From Bacillota bacterium (GTDB lineage: Bacteria > Bacillota > Clostridia > DSM-8532), in the NCBI GenBank assembly GCA_023415825.1, contig JAEZJF010000022.1, forward strand, positions 434,001 to 498,000: DNA of 64,000 bases, written 5' to 3'. Under the pieces are notes generated by a model. That model was not told the DNA's origin. It saw only the letters and a program-made list of their open reading frames with translations, and did no database searches. Position numbers and translations under genes: made by a program. Positions 43,130 to 51,544 of this stretch are shown piece after piece; the first letter of the stretch is position 1, and each line of letters opens with the position of its first letter.

Positions 43130-43305
43130 TCAGAATTTAAAGGCAACCTTAAGGTCACCATGCTTTCACAATAGGGGGATAAATGTGAGCCCAAGACATG
43201 TAACCATGCCCAGTCACCACATTGGGGAACCGGTTAGTTTTCTTCATAGCGATAATTACCCACGCCATAGGCAACAAGTGCCTTCATGGTTTTAGGAATA
43301 GACAT
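43130..43305 (-). pseudogene. Remnant of a zinc-dependent alcohol/polyol dehydrogenase
   Basis: A strong ribosome site (AAGGAGG) precedes ATG 43305, which opens a reading frame with MKALVAYGVGNYRYEEN, the typical start of medium-chain zinc dehydrogenases. A TAA stop follows at 43236-43234, and the same frame then continues PVPQCGD, again as in these enzymes. Another frame at 43165-43130 reads KHGDLKVAFKF and stop, resembling a dehydrogenase C-terminus, and its TGA touches the SDR ribosome site. About 300 residues of the middle are missing, so the first operon gene has suffered an internal deletion plus a frame-disrupting change. Confidence 0.7.
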
Positions 43306-43424
43306 AGCAAATCCTCCTTATTGTATAAAATTACTTCCGCTATCAATGACAAAGAACCTGAGCATCATATTAAGCGTTCTGTTTTTTTGTTTTATTAAAT
43401 GGTTTTAATTAATGGATTAAATTT

Positions 43425-43453
43425 ATAGTACATGATGGCTTTTGACTTGTCAA
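43425..43453 (-). promoter_or_regulatory. Promoter of the dehydrogenase-kinase operon
   Basis: On the minus strand TTGACA (43453-43448), 17 nt and TACTAT (43430-43425). The -35 region lies in the palindrome TTGACTTGTCAA (43442-43453), a possible operator for the adjacent ROK regulator. The stretch 43306-43424 has no other gene. Confidence 0.5.
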
Positions 43454-43466
43454 TAAAATCGAACAA

Positions 43467-43490
43467 AAGGGACAGCCATGGCTGTCCCTT
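43467..43490 (-). terminator. Palindromic terminator of the ROK gene
   Basis: A perfect 24-bp palindrome centred on CATG (arms AAGGGACAGCCA and its complement). On the minus strand it is followed by a T-rich stretch (TTTTGTTCGATTTTATT), so it fits as terminator of the ROK regulator gene that ends at 43552. Confidence 0.65.
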
Positions 43491-43551
43491 CATTCTGTCG
43501 CCAAGCCGCTGAATATTTTTCAACAGTATGCGACACTAATATTTGATTGAA

Positions 43552-44679
43552 TCATATGGATTCTAAAAAAGGAACGATGTACATCAGCGCGGCCCCCGTT
43601 GCGGTGGCTTCATTTTTGTATTTACACACATGAACATAATTGCAGACATCCTCAAAGGGATCCATCTCTGCAGCTATTTTGCGCAACTCATCAATGTACG
43701 AATCCATATACATGCCGACCCGCCCGCCAAGAAGGATCGGACAATCGATCAGCATGCGGACATTATTAACAGCGCTGGCAAGATAAAACTGGTATTCGTT
43801 CCACACCTCCCGGGCTTTTTGGTCGCCCGCCTGTAACATTTCGAAAAAGTCACGTATATTACCATTGGAAAGGTTGGAGAGATTGGAAGCGGAACAGTAG
43901 GCATCCATACACCCAAGGCCTCCACAGTAGCACCTTTTTCCATGGGGTACGATTCTGATGTGTCCTACCTCTGCGCTACGGAAAGTATCACCTTCAAATA
44001 CTTCACCATCAATAATGAGAGCACCGCCAACACTGTCGTTCAGTGTAATGTAAAAAGCATTCTTCATATTTCCGCCAATCCATATTTCCGCAAAACCGGC
44101 GGCACTTGCATCGTGTACAAGTTTCGTCGGGATGGGAATATGGGCGGCTATTTCGTGACAGGGCATATCCGTCAGATCCAATACCTTGCCGTAATAAACC
44201 AATTGGCCTTCTCCGCTGACAAGTCCTGGAACTGCGATACCAACGCCAAGAATCCGTTCCTCATCCAATCCGGTATCGTCGATTAGCTTCTCAACAATAG
44301 CACCGATCCGCTGATAATATTGGTCGGAACGCTCGAAATCTACACGCACCCTCTCTTGACAGATAACCTTTCCCGCTAAATCAACCGCTACACCGGTGAT
44401 ATGGTGCTTGGTTATATCCAGACCGACCGCAATCCGGGCATTATCAACGGTGGAATAGGTTTTTGCACGTCGTCCGCCGGTATTGCCAATTGAACCGGAC
44501 GCAAAGACAAGACCTTCCTTTTCCATTTCGGATAAATTCTGCGTTACTGTCGGCAAGCTAAGCCGTAGCTTCATCAAAATATCCTGTCTTGATAAAGCCG
44601 TGTTATGACGCAGCAATTGATAGATATTGGTCCGATTTACTCGCTTGATCTCTTCATTAGCCGTTTTCTTTATATCCAT
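43552..44679 (-). CDS. ROK-family transcriptional repressor (XylR/NagC type)
   Basis: This 375-residue regulator has an N-terminal winged helix (about residues 15-75; YQLLRHNTALSRQDILMKL, LPTVTQNLSEMEKEGLV) and a C-terminal sugar-kinase-like ROK domain. AVGLDITKHHITGVAVDLAGK is the nucleotide-type start and HGKRCYCGGLGCMDAYCS the zinc-binding Cys cluster. ATG 44679 follows GGAAAGG; a GTG at 44697 is possible. It is encoded upstream of, and in the same direction as, the SDR-FGGY operon and is its probable sugar-responsive repressor. Confidence 0.88.
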   Translation of the reverse strand: MDIKKTANEEIKRVNRTNIYQLLRHNTALSRQDILMKLRLSLPTVTQNLSEMEKEGLVFASGSIGNTGGRRAKTYSTVDNARIAVGLDITKHHITGVAVDLAGKVICQERVRVDFERSDQYYQRIGAIVEKLIDDTGLDEERILGVGIAVPGLVSGEGQLVYYGKVLDLTDMPCHEIAAHIPIPTKLVHDASAAGFAEIWIGGNMKNAFYITLNDSVGGALIIDGEVFEGDTFRSAEVGHIRIVPHGKRCYCGGLGCMDAYCSASNLSNLSNGNIRDFFEMLQAGDQKAREVWNEYQFYLASAVNNVRMLIDCPILLGGRVGMYMDSYIDELRKIAAEMDPFEDVCNYVHVCKYKNEATATGAALMYIVPFLESI

Positions 44680-44711
44680 CCATATATGCCTTTCCACGCA
44701 ATTTCATTTAT

Positions 44712-44740
44712 ATTCTATAGATTTATCCCAATTATTGCAA
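44712..44740 (-). promoter_or_regulatory. Promoter of the ROK regulator gene
   Basis: On the minus strand TTGCAA (44740-44735), a 17-nt spacer and TAGAAT (44717-44712), 33 bp upstream of the ROK start codon. Confidence 0.6.
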
Positions 44741-44819
44741 TGACATATATAAAACGGTTATATTAAATGACCGGAAGTTTTGGATTGGTACTGTTAATAA
44801 AAAGAAGACATAAATTGGT

Positions 44820-44878
44820 TAACAAGGAGACGGGTTGAAGCACATTGAAATGTATGTCAACCTTAAGTCCCCTTGTTA
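44820..44878 (-). ncRNA. Long imperfect hairpin in the 3' region of the PFOR transcript
   Basis: Pairing segments are AACAAGG/CCTTGTT, GAC/GTC, GGTTGA/TCAACC and ACAT/ATGT, nested in order around a 4-nt loop, with small internal loops. It starts 12 bp after the PFOR stop on the minus strand. No run of T follows directly, so it may stabilise the 3' end of the mRNA or be part of a repeat family rather than a simple terminator. Confidence 0.4.
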
Positions 44879-44889
44879 CACCGCAAGGC

Positions 44890-47800
44890 TTATGATTCCG
44901 CCATGTGCTTATAGGTTTCATAACGTTCTTTGGCATGCTTTTCGGAGACATCGAACATCTCATCGGCAATGTCCGGGAATACCGTTTTTAGCGATGAATA
45001 GCGGACCTCTCCGGTTATAAACTCCTTATATGGCTTTGTAGGCTCCTTGGATTCAAGGACAAAGGGATTCTTGCCCTGCTCCTTTAGCATAGGATTGTAC
45101 CTATATAATTGCCAGTAGCCTGCCTCCACCGCGCGCTTTTCCTGGAGCATGCTGGTGCCCATTCCTGTTCTGATGCCGTGGCTGATACAGGGTGAATAGC
45201 CAATAATGAGGGAGGGACCGTTATACCGTTCGGCCTCGGTAATGGCCTTGACGGTCTGATTCATATTGGCACCCATGGCAATTTGGGTCACATACACATA
45301 GCCATAGCTCATGGCCATCATTCCTAGGTCCTTTTTCCGCACTCTTTTACCGGCCGCGGCAAATTTGGCAACAGCAGCGGTGGGAGTGGATTTAGAGGCC
45401 TGACCGCCTGTATTGGAGTAAATCTCAGTGTCCATAACGAAAATATTGACATCATCGCCGGTGGAGAGAACATGATCCAAGCCGCCATAACCGATATCAT
45501 AGGCCCAGCCGTCTCCGCCAATAATCCAGAAGGAGCGCTTGGTAAGATAGTCTTTTTTCTCCATTATCTCTTTGAGTAGAGGATTGCCGGAGTAATCTAC
45601 ACCCTTCATTACTTCCAGAATGGCTTTGGTGGCTTTCTTGGAGCCCTCCCCATCATCCTTGTTATCAAGCCACAGTGTGAAGGCCTCTTTGACCTTTGGC
45701 TCAAGTTCGGTTTCCACAGCCTGCTGAATCAAAATCAAGAGCTTTTCTCTGATTTGTTTGGCACCCAGGAACATACCATAGCCATACTCCGCATTGTCCT
45801 CGAAGAGAGAATTGGCCCAGGCGGGTCCCTTGCCGTCAAAATTGGTGCTGTAGGCCATGGAGGGCGCACTGGCTCCCCATATGGAAGAGCAGCCTGTAGC
45901 GTTTGCAATCATCATCCTATCACCGTAAAGCTGTGTTAAAAGCTTAATATATGGGGTTTCACCGCAACCCGGGCAAGCGCCGTTGAACTCCAGAAGAGGT
46001 CTTTTAAGCTGGCTTCCTTTGATGGTTGTGGCATCCATGAGATCATCCTTGCTGGTGACTGTCATGGCAAATTCCCAATTTTCGCACTCCATCTCAATCT
46101 CTTGATCTGCCGGTTTCATAATAAGGGCCTTACCCTTGGCAGGGCAGACATCTGCACAGTTGCCGCATCCGGTACAATCCAGAGGAGCAACCTGTATGCG
46201 CCAGTGAAGGTGACTTAATTCCTTGCCTACGGGTTTTTTTGTTTTAAAGGTATCGGGGGCCCTTTGGGCTTCATCATCATCCAGCAGGAAGGGGCGAATA
46301 GTGGCATGAGGGCAGACATAGGAGCATTGTCCGCACTGAATGCACTTGTCTATCTGCCATTCTGGTAAGAGAACAGCAATACCTCGCTTTTCGTAAGCGG
46401 TGGTGCCCAGCGGGAAAGAACCATCCTCCATGCCCACAAAGGCGCTTACAGGGAGTTCATCGCCTTCATGGCGGGCCATAGGCCTTTGAATTTTCTTAAT
46501 GAACTCAGGCTCTTCCTTGGAAGGCATCTCTTGGTCTTGAGCGTTTTTCCAGGACTCGGGAACCTGAACCTCTACAAGAGCCTCGAGACCTCTATCTACA
46601 GCAGCCTTGTTCATTTCCACAATTTTTGGGCCCTTCTTGCCATACATCTTTTCAATGGAATTTTTCAAGTGCTGAACGGCATCATCAACAGGAATAATGT
46701 TGGCCAACTTAAAGAAAGCGGCTTGCATGACCATGTTGATGCGGTTACCCAGTCCAATCTCAGAGGCAATGGCCATAGCGTCGACGATATAAAACTTGAT
46801 TCGATTATTGACTATAAAGCGTTTCATGGAGGCGGGTAGGTGCTCCTCCAGCTCATTTTCCAGCCACGGGCAATTGAGCACGAAGGTTCCTCCGGGCTTT
46901 AGGCCTTTCAGAATATCAAAACTGTAGACAAAGGACTTATTGTGGCAGGCGATATAATCGGCATGGTGGACTAGATAAGGAGATCTTAAGGGCTTGGGTC
47001 CGAATCTCAAATGTGAAATGGTCGAGCCTCCTGATTTTTTACTGTCATAGAAAAAATAGCCCTGGACATACAAATCTGTATGATCTCCGATTATTTTGAT
47101 GGCCGATTTGTTGGCACCCACCGTACCATCCGAGCCCAGGCCCCAGAACTTGCAGCTGATGGTCCCCGGAGGTGTTGTCTCAACCAGTTCCCCCTCGGGA
47201 AGGGAAAGGTGGGTGACATCATCTGTGATACCAATGGTGAACTTGTCCTTGGGCTGATCCTGCTTGAGATTATTAAAGACAGCGATGATCTGGGAGGGTG
47301 TTGTGTCCTTGGAACCCAGCCCATATCTCCCGCCTATAATGAGTGGCTGTTCTTTTTGCTCTTGGTAGAGTTTTGCAATGTCCAGATACAGGGGTTCACC
47401 TAAAGAACCGGGTTCTTTTGTCCTGTCCAGTACAGCAATCCTTTTCACAGATTTGGGCATGACCTCAAAAAAGTATTTCTCAGAAAAGGGACGATAAAGA
47501 TGCACGCGGATAGCGCCTACCTTCTCACCCTTTTGCGCTAGATAATCAATGACCTCGTCAATGGTGTCGCACACCGAGCCCATGGCTACAATGACGTATT
47601 CGGCATCGCTTGCACCGTAGTAATCAAAGGGACGATATTCCCGGCCGGTCAGTTTTTTGATCTCCTGCATATAACCGGCCACGATATCGGGGACCCTATC
47701 AAAGAATTTATTCTGAACCTCGCGCCCCTGGAAATAGATATCCGGGTTTTGGGATGTTCCTCTGATTACGGGATGTTCGGGGCTCAGAGAGTTATCCCTG

Positions 47801-48405
47801 AACTCTTTAATGGCTTGATGATCCACTATTTTTAATAAATCCTCATAATCGATGACATTAATTTTCTGAACCTCATGAGAGGTTCTAAACCCGTCAAAGA
47901 AGTGGATAAAGGGCAAGCGTGCCCGGATAGCGGATAAATGGGCGATACACCCTAAATCCATAGCCTCCTGAACATTGGATGAGGCAAGCAGTACTGCTCC
48001 GGTTTGGCGACAGGCCATCACATCCTGGTGATCACCAAAAATAGATAGGGCATGGGTTGCAAGGGCTCTGGCCGAAACATGCAGAACGCCGGGAAGCAGC
48101 TCGCCCGCCATCTTGTAAAGATTAGGAATCATGAGAAGAAGCCCCTGTGAAGCCGTATAAGTGGTGGTCAGCGCTCCTGCGGCAAGGGAGCCGTGCATGG
48201 CCCCTGCGGCACCCGCCTCGGATTGCATTTCAACAACCTTGACCTCCTGCCCGAATAGATTCTTCTTTCCATGAGCCGACCATTCATCCACTCCTTCGGC
48301 CATGGGTGAGGACGGTGTTATAGGGAAAATGGTCGCAACCTCGGTAAAAGCATAGGAGGCGAGGGCGGCGGCTTGGTTTCCATCCATTGTTTCAATTTTT
48401 GACAT
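44890..48405 (-). CDS. nifJ: Pyruvate:ferredoxin (flavodoxin) oxidoreductase
   Basis: This 1171-residue single-chain PFOR, full length for the family, oxidises pyruvate to acetyl-CoA and CO2 and reduces ferredoxin, the central step of clostridial fermentation. Domains in order: N-terminal pyruvate-binding part (DGNQAAALASYAFTEVATIF), a middle gamma domain, two [4Fe-4S] motifs (CIQCGQCSYVCPHA and CTGCGNCADVCPAKG), and the C-terminal thiamine-diphosphate part (FNGACPGCGETPY, GDGWAYDIGYGGLDHV, YSNTGGQASKSTPT). AAAGGAG precedes the ATG. It is probably monocistronic and diverges from an ABC exporter gene. Confidence 0.97.
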   Translation of the reverse strand: MSKIETMDGNQAAALASYAFTEVATIFPITPSSPMAEGVDEWSAHGKKNLFGQEVKVVEMQSEAGAAGAMHGSLAAGALTTTYTASQGLLLMIPNLYKMAGELLPGVLHVSARALATHALSIFGDHQDVMACRQTGAVLLASSNVQEAMDLGCIAHLSAIRARLPFIHFFDGFRTSHEVQKINVIDYEDLLKIVDHQAIKEFRDNSLSPEHPVIRGTSQNPDIYFQGREVQNKFFDRVPDIVAGYMQEIKKLTGREYRPFDYYGASDAEYVIVAMGSVCDTIDEVIDYLAQKGEKVGAIRVHLYRPFSEKYFFEVMPKSVKRIAVLDRTKEPGSLGEPLYLDIAKLYQEQKEQPLIIGGRYGLGSKDTTPSQIIAVFNNLKQDQPKDKFTIGITDDVTHLSLPEGELVETTPPGTISCKFWGLGSDGTVGANKSAIKIIGDHTDLYVQGYFFYDSKKSGGSTISHLRFGPKPLRSPYLVHHADYIACHNKSFVYSFDILKGLKPGGTFVLNCPWLENELEEHLPASMKRFIVNNRIKFYIVDAMAIASEIGLGNRINMVMQAAFFKLANIIPVDDAVQHLKNSIEKMYGKKGPKIVEMNKAAVDRGLEALVEVQVPESWKNAQDQEMPSKEEPEFIKKIQRPMARHEGDELPVSAFVGMEDGSFPLGTTAYEKRGIAVLLPEWQIDKCIQCGQCSYVCPHATIRPFLLDDDEAQRAPDTFKTKKPVGKELSHLHWRIQVAPLDCTGCGNCADVCPAKGKALIMKPADQEIEMECENWEFAMTVTSKDDLMDATTIKGSQLKRPLLEFNGACPGCGETPYIKLLTQLYGDRMMIANATGCSSIWGASAPSMAYSTNFDGKGPAWANSLFEDNAEYGYGMFLGAKQIREKLLILIQQAVETELEPKVKEAFTLWLDNKDDGEGSKKATKAILEVMKGVDYSGNPLLKEIMEKKDYLTKRSFWIIGGDGWAYDIGYGGLDHVLSTGDDVNIFVMDTEIYSNTGGQASKSTPTAAVAKFAAAGKRVRKKDLGMMAMSYGYVYVTQIAMGANMNQTVKAITEAERYNGPSLIIGYSPCISHGIRTGMGTSMLQEKRAVEAGYWQLYRYNPMLKEQGKNPFVLESKEPTKPYKEFITGEVRYSSLKTVFPDIADEMFDVSEKHAKERYETYKHMAES

Positions 48406-48532
48406 GGTTCATTTCTCCTTTAATTCGTCATTCTATGCAAATTTCAAATTAATCATCAAACCCTAGTATTCCGAATTCAAGATTTTTCATAACAAAAGCC
48501 ATGGACAATATACAGAAAGCAATGCTTTAGAA

Positions 48533-48561
48533 TTGAAAAATCGTCTGCCATGGGGTAAAAT
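48533..48561 (+). promoter_or_regulatory. Promoter of the ABC exporter gene
   Basis: TTGAAA (48533-48538), 17 nt and TAAAAT (48556-48561), 32 bp upstream of the ATG at 48593. Confidence 0.6.
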
Positions 48562-48592
48562 TAAAGGATTATCTGAATGAGGTTTATAAAGA

Positions 48593-50323
48593 ATGAATAA
48601 ACTTAATAAATTTATAAAGTATTACGGGCCCTATAAGAGCATGTTTTTCATGGACATGTTTTGTGCTCTGATTTTATCGGGCATTGATCTGATTTTTCCG
48701 TCATTGGTTAAATATCTGATGGATGAGGTCTATAACAAACGACCAGAAAATATGCTGGATCTTGTTTTTCTATCGGGTGCCAGCCTTCTGGTGCTTTATA
48801 TCATTCGTTATTTCTGCCAGTATTATATAACCTCCTGGGGTCATATTATGGGGGCGCGTATGGAAGCCGATATGCGCAGGGATCTTTTTGTGCATCTCCA
48901 GAAGCTGCCCTTCTCCTACTATGACAATGCCAATACGGGTAAGCTCATGTCCCGCATAACCAACGATCTGTTCGATATATCAGAGCTTGCCCACCATGGA
49001 CCGGAGGACATCTTTATCTCCATTATTAAGATTATTGGCTCGGTCATTATCATGCTGACCATGGATGTAAAGATCACCTTGATCCTCCTGGCCCTGATGA
49101 TCTTTATTATTGTATTCACCGGCTACTATAATCTTAAAATGCGTACCGTATTTGCCCAGAATCGTGAAAAGATCGCCATTGTCAACGCACAGACCCAGGA
49201 TAGCCTGGCCGGTGTCCGCGTGGTAAAATCCTTTTCCAATGAAAAGATTGAGATAAACAAATTCGAAGAAGGCAACATGCAATTCCTGAAAACCAAGGAA
49301 AACAGCTATACCATCATGGGCCAGTTTTTCTCGGGGAACCAAATTCTTCAAGGTGTTTTGTATTTGGCCGTACTTGTCATAGGAGGTATCTTCTTAAGCC
49401 GAGGCGAAATTACCACCTCGGACATGGTAGCCTATATTCTTTTTATTAATGTCTTTTTGAATCCCATCGATCGCCTGGTTAACTTCACAGAAGGCTTTCA
49501 GCGGGGGATGTCTGGGTTTGACCGATTCCTGGAAATTATTCATACCAAGCCCGACATAGAGGACAGTGATGATGCGGTGAATCTTACCGATGTTGAGGGT
49601 GAGATTAAGTTTGATAAGGTGTCCTTCAGTTATAATGACAAAACAGAGGTTCTCAAGGACATCAATCTGACCATTCCCAAAGGGCAGACTGTAGCCCTGG
49701 TGGGGCCGTCAGGAGGAGGAAAAACGACCTTCTGCAGCCTTATCCCTCGATTTTATGAAGTCAATGAAGGAGCCATCACCATTGACGGCAAGGATATCAG
49801 AGGCCTTACTCTGGAGTCGCTGCGCCGCAGTATCGGCATGGTTCAGCAGGATGTCTACATGTTTTCAGGCACCATAGGTGAGAATATCCTCTACGGCAAG
49901 CCCGAAGCCAGCCGTGAGGACGTTGTCAGAGCTGCCAAGCTGGCTAATGCCCATGATTTTATCATGGAGCTTGAAAAGGGCTATGATACCTATGTGGGTG
50001 AAAGGGGCATCAAGCTCTCGGGAGGCCAGAAGCAAAGGGTCTCCATTGCCAGAGCCTTCCTGAAAAATCCACCTGTTTTGATTTTGGACGAAGCCACATC
50101 AAGCTTGGATAACGAGAGTGAAAGACTGGTTCAGGACTCATTAAAGATACTGGCCCAGGGCCGTACCACTCTGATTATTGCTCACAGGCTTTCCACCATT
50201 AAGAACGCCGATAACATCGTCGTACTGACGACCAACGGAATTGAAGAGCAGGGGACACATGATGAGCTCATAGAAAAAGGCGGCGTTTATGCGTCCCTTC
50301 ACCGTGAAGGTGTGCAAATATAA
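48593..50323 (+). CDS. ABC exporter, fused membrane and ATPase domains
   Basis: This 576-residue half-transporter of the type I exporter (MsbA/MdlB-like) class has six membrane helices in residues ~15-310, then an ATPase with Walker A GPSGGGKTT, signature LSGGQKQRVSIARAFL, Walker B VLILDEATSSLD and the switch His in LIIAHRLS. It works as a dimer; with no partner gene next to it, a homodimer is expected. GAGG precedes the ATG. The cargo (drug, lipid or peptide) is unknown. Confidence 0.93.
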   Translation: MNKLNKFIKYYGPYKSMFFMDMFCALILSGIDLIFPSLVKYLMDEVYNKRPENMLDLVFLSGASLLVLYIIRYFCQYYITSWGHIMGARMEADMRRDLFVHLQKLPFSYYDNANTGKLMSRITNDLFDISELAHHGPEDIFISIIKIIGSVIIMLTMDVKITLILLALMIFIIVFTGYYNLKMRTVFAQNREKIAIVNAQTQDSLAGVRVVKSFSNEKIEINKFEEGNMQFLKTKENSYTIMGQFFSGNQILQGVLYLAVLVIGGIFLSRGEITTSDMVAYILFINVFLNPIDRLVNFTEGFQRGMSGFDRFLEIIHTKPDIEDSDDAVNLTDVEGEIKFDKVSFSYNDKTEVLKDINLTIPKGQTVALVGPSGGGKTTFCSLIPRFYEVNEGAITIDGKDIRGLTLESLRRSIGMVQQDVYMFSGTIGENILYGKPEASREDVVRAAKLANAHDFIMELEKGYDTYVGERGIKLSGGQKQRVSIARAFLKNPPVLILDEATSSLDNESERLVQDSLKILAQGRTTLIIAHRLSTIKNADNIVVLTTNGIEEQGTHDELIEKGGVYASLHREGVQI

Positions 50324-50338
50324 AGTATAGATATATAT

Positions 50339-50734
50339 TTAATCATTATTTAACTCGGCTATCTGCTCCTGTATATATTTTGGATACTTTGCCACTACAA
50401 CCTTATAGGCGTGGTCAATCATACGAAGTATTTCGTCATCTGGAACAGAACCGTCAAGGCTAACCGTATTGAAATGCGGCTGTTGGACAAGCGGACAATG
50501 CCAACCGCGCACAACCGAACCGGGGTAAACACTCCGATAAATCTCCGCAGATTCGGGCGTGCAGTTAAGCGTCACCTTTGGTTCGCCGCGTAACATGAAC
50601 GGTTGTGCAAAAATGCGTCCTTTATCCTGCAACGGCGCTTTCACCTTGGCCACCGGGAACACGGGATCAAAAGGCCAATCTAAATACACGCCCGGCTTTT
50701 TCAGACAGTAGTCGATGATTTCCTGATGGGTCAT
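50339..50734 (-). CDS. MmcQ/YjbR-family DNA-binding-type protein
   Basis: This 131-residue protein of the YjbR superfamily (CyaY-like fold, putative DNA binding) shows CLKKPGVYLDWPFDPVFPVAKV near the N-terminus, KVTLNCTPE, YPGSVVRGWHCPLVQQPHFNTVSLDG and the C-terminal DHAYKVVVAKYPK. The role of the family is not established. ATG 50734 follows GAGGAG; the frame extends further upstream but overlaps the next, oppositely directed gene. It converges with the ABC exporter, 15 bp apart. Confidence 0.87.
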   Translation of the reverse strand: MTHQEIIDYCLKKPGVYLDWPFDPVFPVAKVKAPLQDKGRIFAQPFMLRGEPKVTLNCTPESAEIYRSVYPGSVVRGWHCPLVQQPHFNTVSLDGSVPDDEILRMIDHAYKVVVAKYPKYIQEQIAELNND

Positions 50735-50780
50735 AATCTCCTCATCCCTTTTACAGCGTAAGCAAGAGGTAACAGCTACA

Positions 50781-50996
50781 ATGAAAATTGTAGAGAAGTT
50801 TGAGGATGAAATCAATGGGGTATTGAGGGTGAAAATCCCCTTTTTTAACCAGAATTTTTATGCTATGATGAACGAAAGATTTGCGAATAGTGAATTGCTT
50901 GAAAGATTAACTGAGATTTGCAATCTTGAGGAAGAGAGCGGCGTTAAAAATCAATACACAAAAGCATTAAAAAAAGCTTCTAAAATAAGATTATAA
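50781..50996 (+). CDS. Small hypothetical protein
   Basis: This 71-residue charged protein starts at ATG 50781 after AGAGGT and ends 21 bp before the exonuclease gene on the same strand. It has no membrane segment or signal peptide. LLERLTEICNLEEE suggests a helical C-terminal half. It is not recognised; operon-like spacing and a ribosome site support it as a real gene, but it could be spurious. Confidence 0.45.
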   Translation: MKIVEKFEDEINGVLRVKIPFFNQNFYAMMNERFANSELLERLTEICNLEEESGVKNQYTKALKKASKIRL

Positions 50997-51017
50997 GAAG
51001 CAAGCGAGGAATACATA

Positions 51018-51539
51018 ATGTCCAGTATACCAAAGGATTTTATAGCATTTGATCTGGAAACTACCGGATTTTCCCCTCCCTGCAAAATAATTGAGATTGG
51101 TGCCGTCAAAGTATTGAACAACAAGATGGTTGATCAATTTCAAACCTTTGTCAATCCATGCTGTATCATACCCGGGAACATAACAGGCCTGACCGGGATA
51201 AACCAAATGATGGTTGACAAAGCACCGACAATAGAAGAGGTTCTCCCGTCTTTCATCCAATTTATCGGGAATTTTCCTATTGCCGCTCACAATGCCTCCT
51301 TTGATATGAAATTCATAAGGCATGAAACGGTTAAGCTGGGCCGCCCCCTGATTAACCAGGTTATCGATACGCTCGCGTTGTCCAGAAGCTATTTTCCCTT
51401 CCTGGCCAATCACAAACTGAATACTGTTGTCCGCCATTTGGGTCTGGTAAATGAGCTTGAACACCGTGGCCTTTATGATGCCATGGCTGTAGCCCAAATA
51501 TTGCTGAAGATTTCCTCAGGTGCAACGCAGGTCGGTTAA
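51018..51539 (+). CDS. DnaQ/PolC-type 3'-5' exonuclease
   Basis: This 173-residue DEDDh exonuclease has Exo I FIAFDLETTGF, Exo II AAHNASFDMKFI and Exo III HRGLYDAMAVA with its His and Asp, and NHKLNTVVRHLGL between. Length fits stand-alone epsilon-type exonucleases that trim DNA or RNA 3' ends, not a full PolC. AAGCGAGG precedes the ATG. It may be cotranscribed with the small protein before it. Confidence 0.88.
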   Translation: MSSIPKDFIAFDLETTGFSPPCKIIEIGAVKVLNNKMVDQFQTFVNPCCIIPGNITGLTGINQMMVDKAPTIEEVLPSFIQFIGNFPIAAHNASFDMKFIRHETVKLGRPLINQVIDTLALSRSYFPFLANHKLNTVVRHLGLVNELEHRGLYDAMAVAQILLKISSGATQVG

Positions 51540-51544
51540 ATTCG

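Noticed and set aside
51165..51185. CCCGGGAAC match to the dispersed repeat
   Set aside because: Only the short palindromic core matches and it lies inside the exonuclease coding sequence; the same is true near 14090 in the ABC ATPase. No flanking repeat sequence is present.
50991..51497. A 168-codon open frame on the minus strand
   Set aside because: It mirrors the DnaQ-type exonuclease gene, which has all three Exo motifs on the plus strand.
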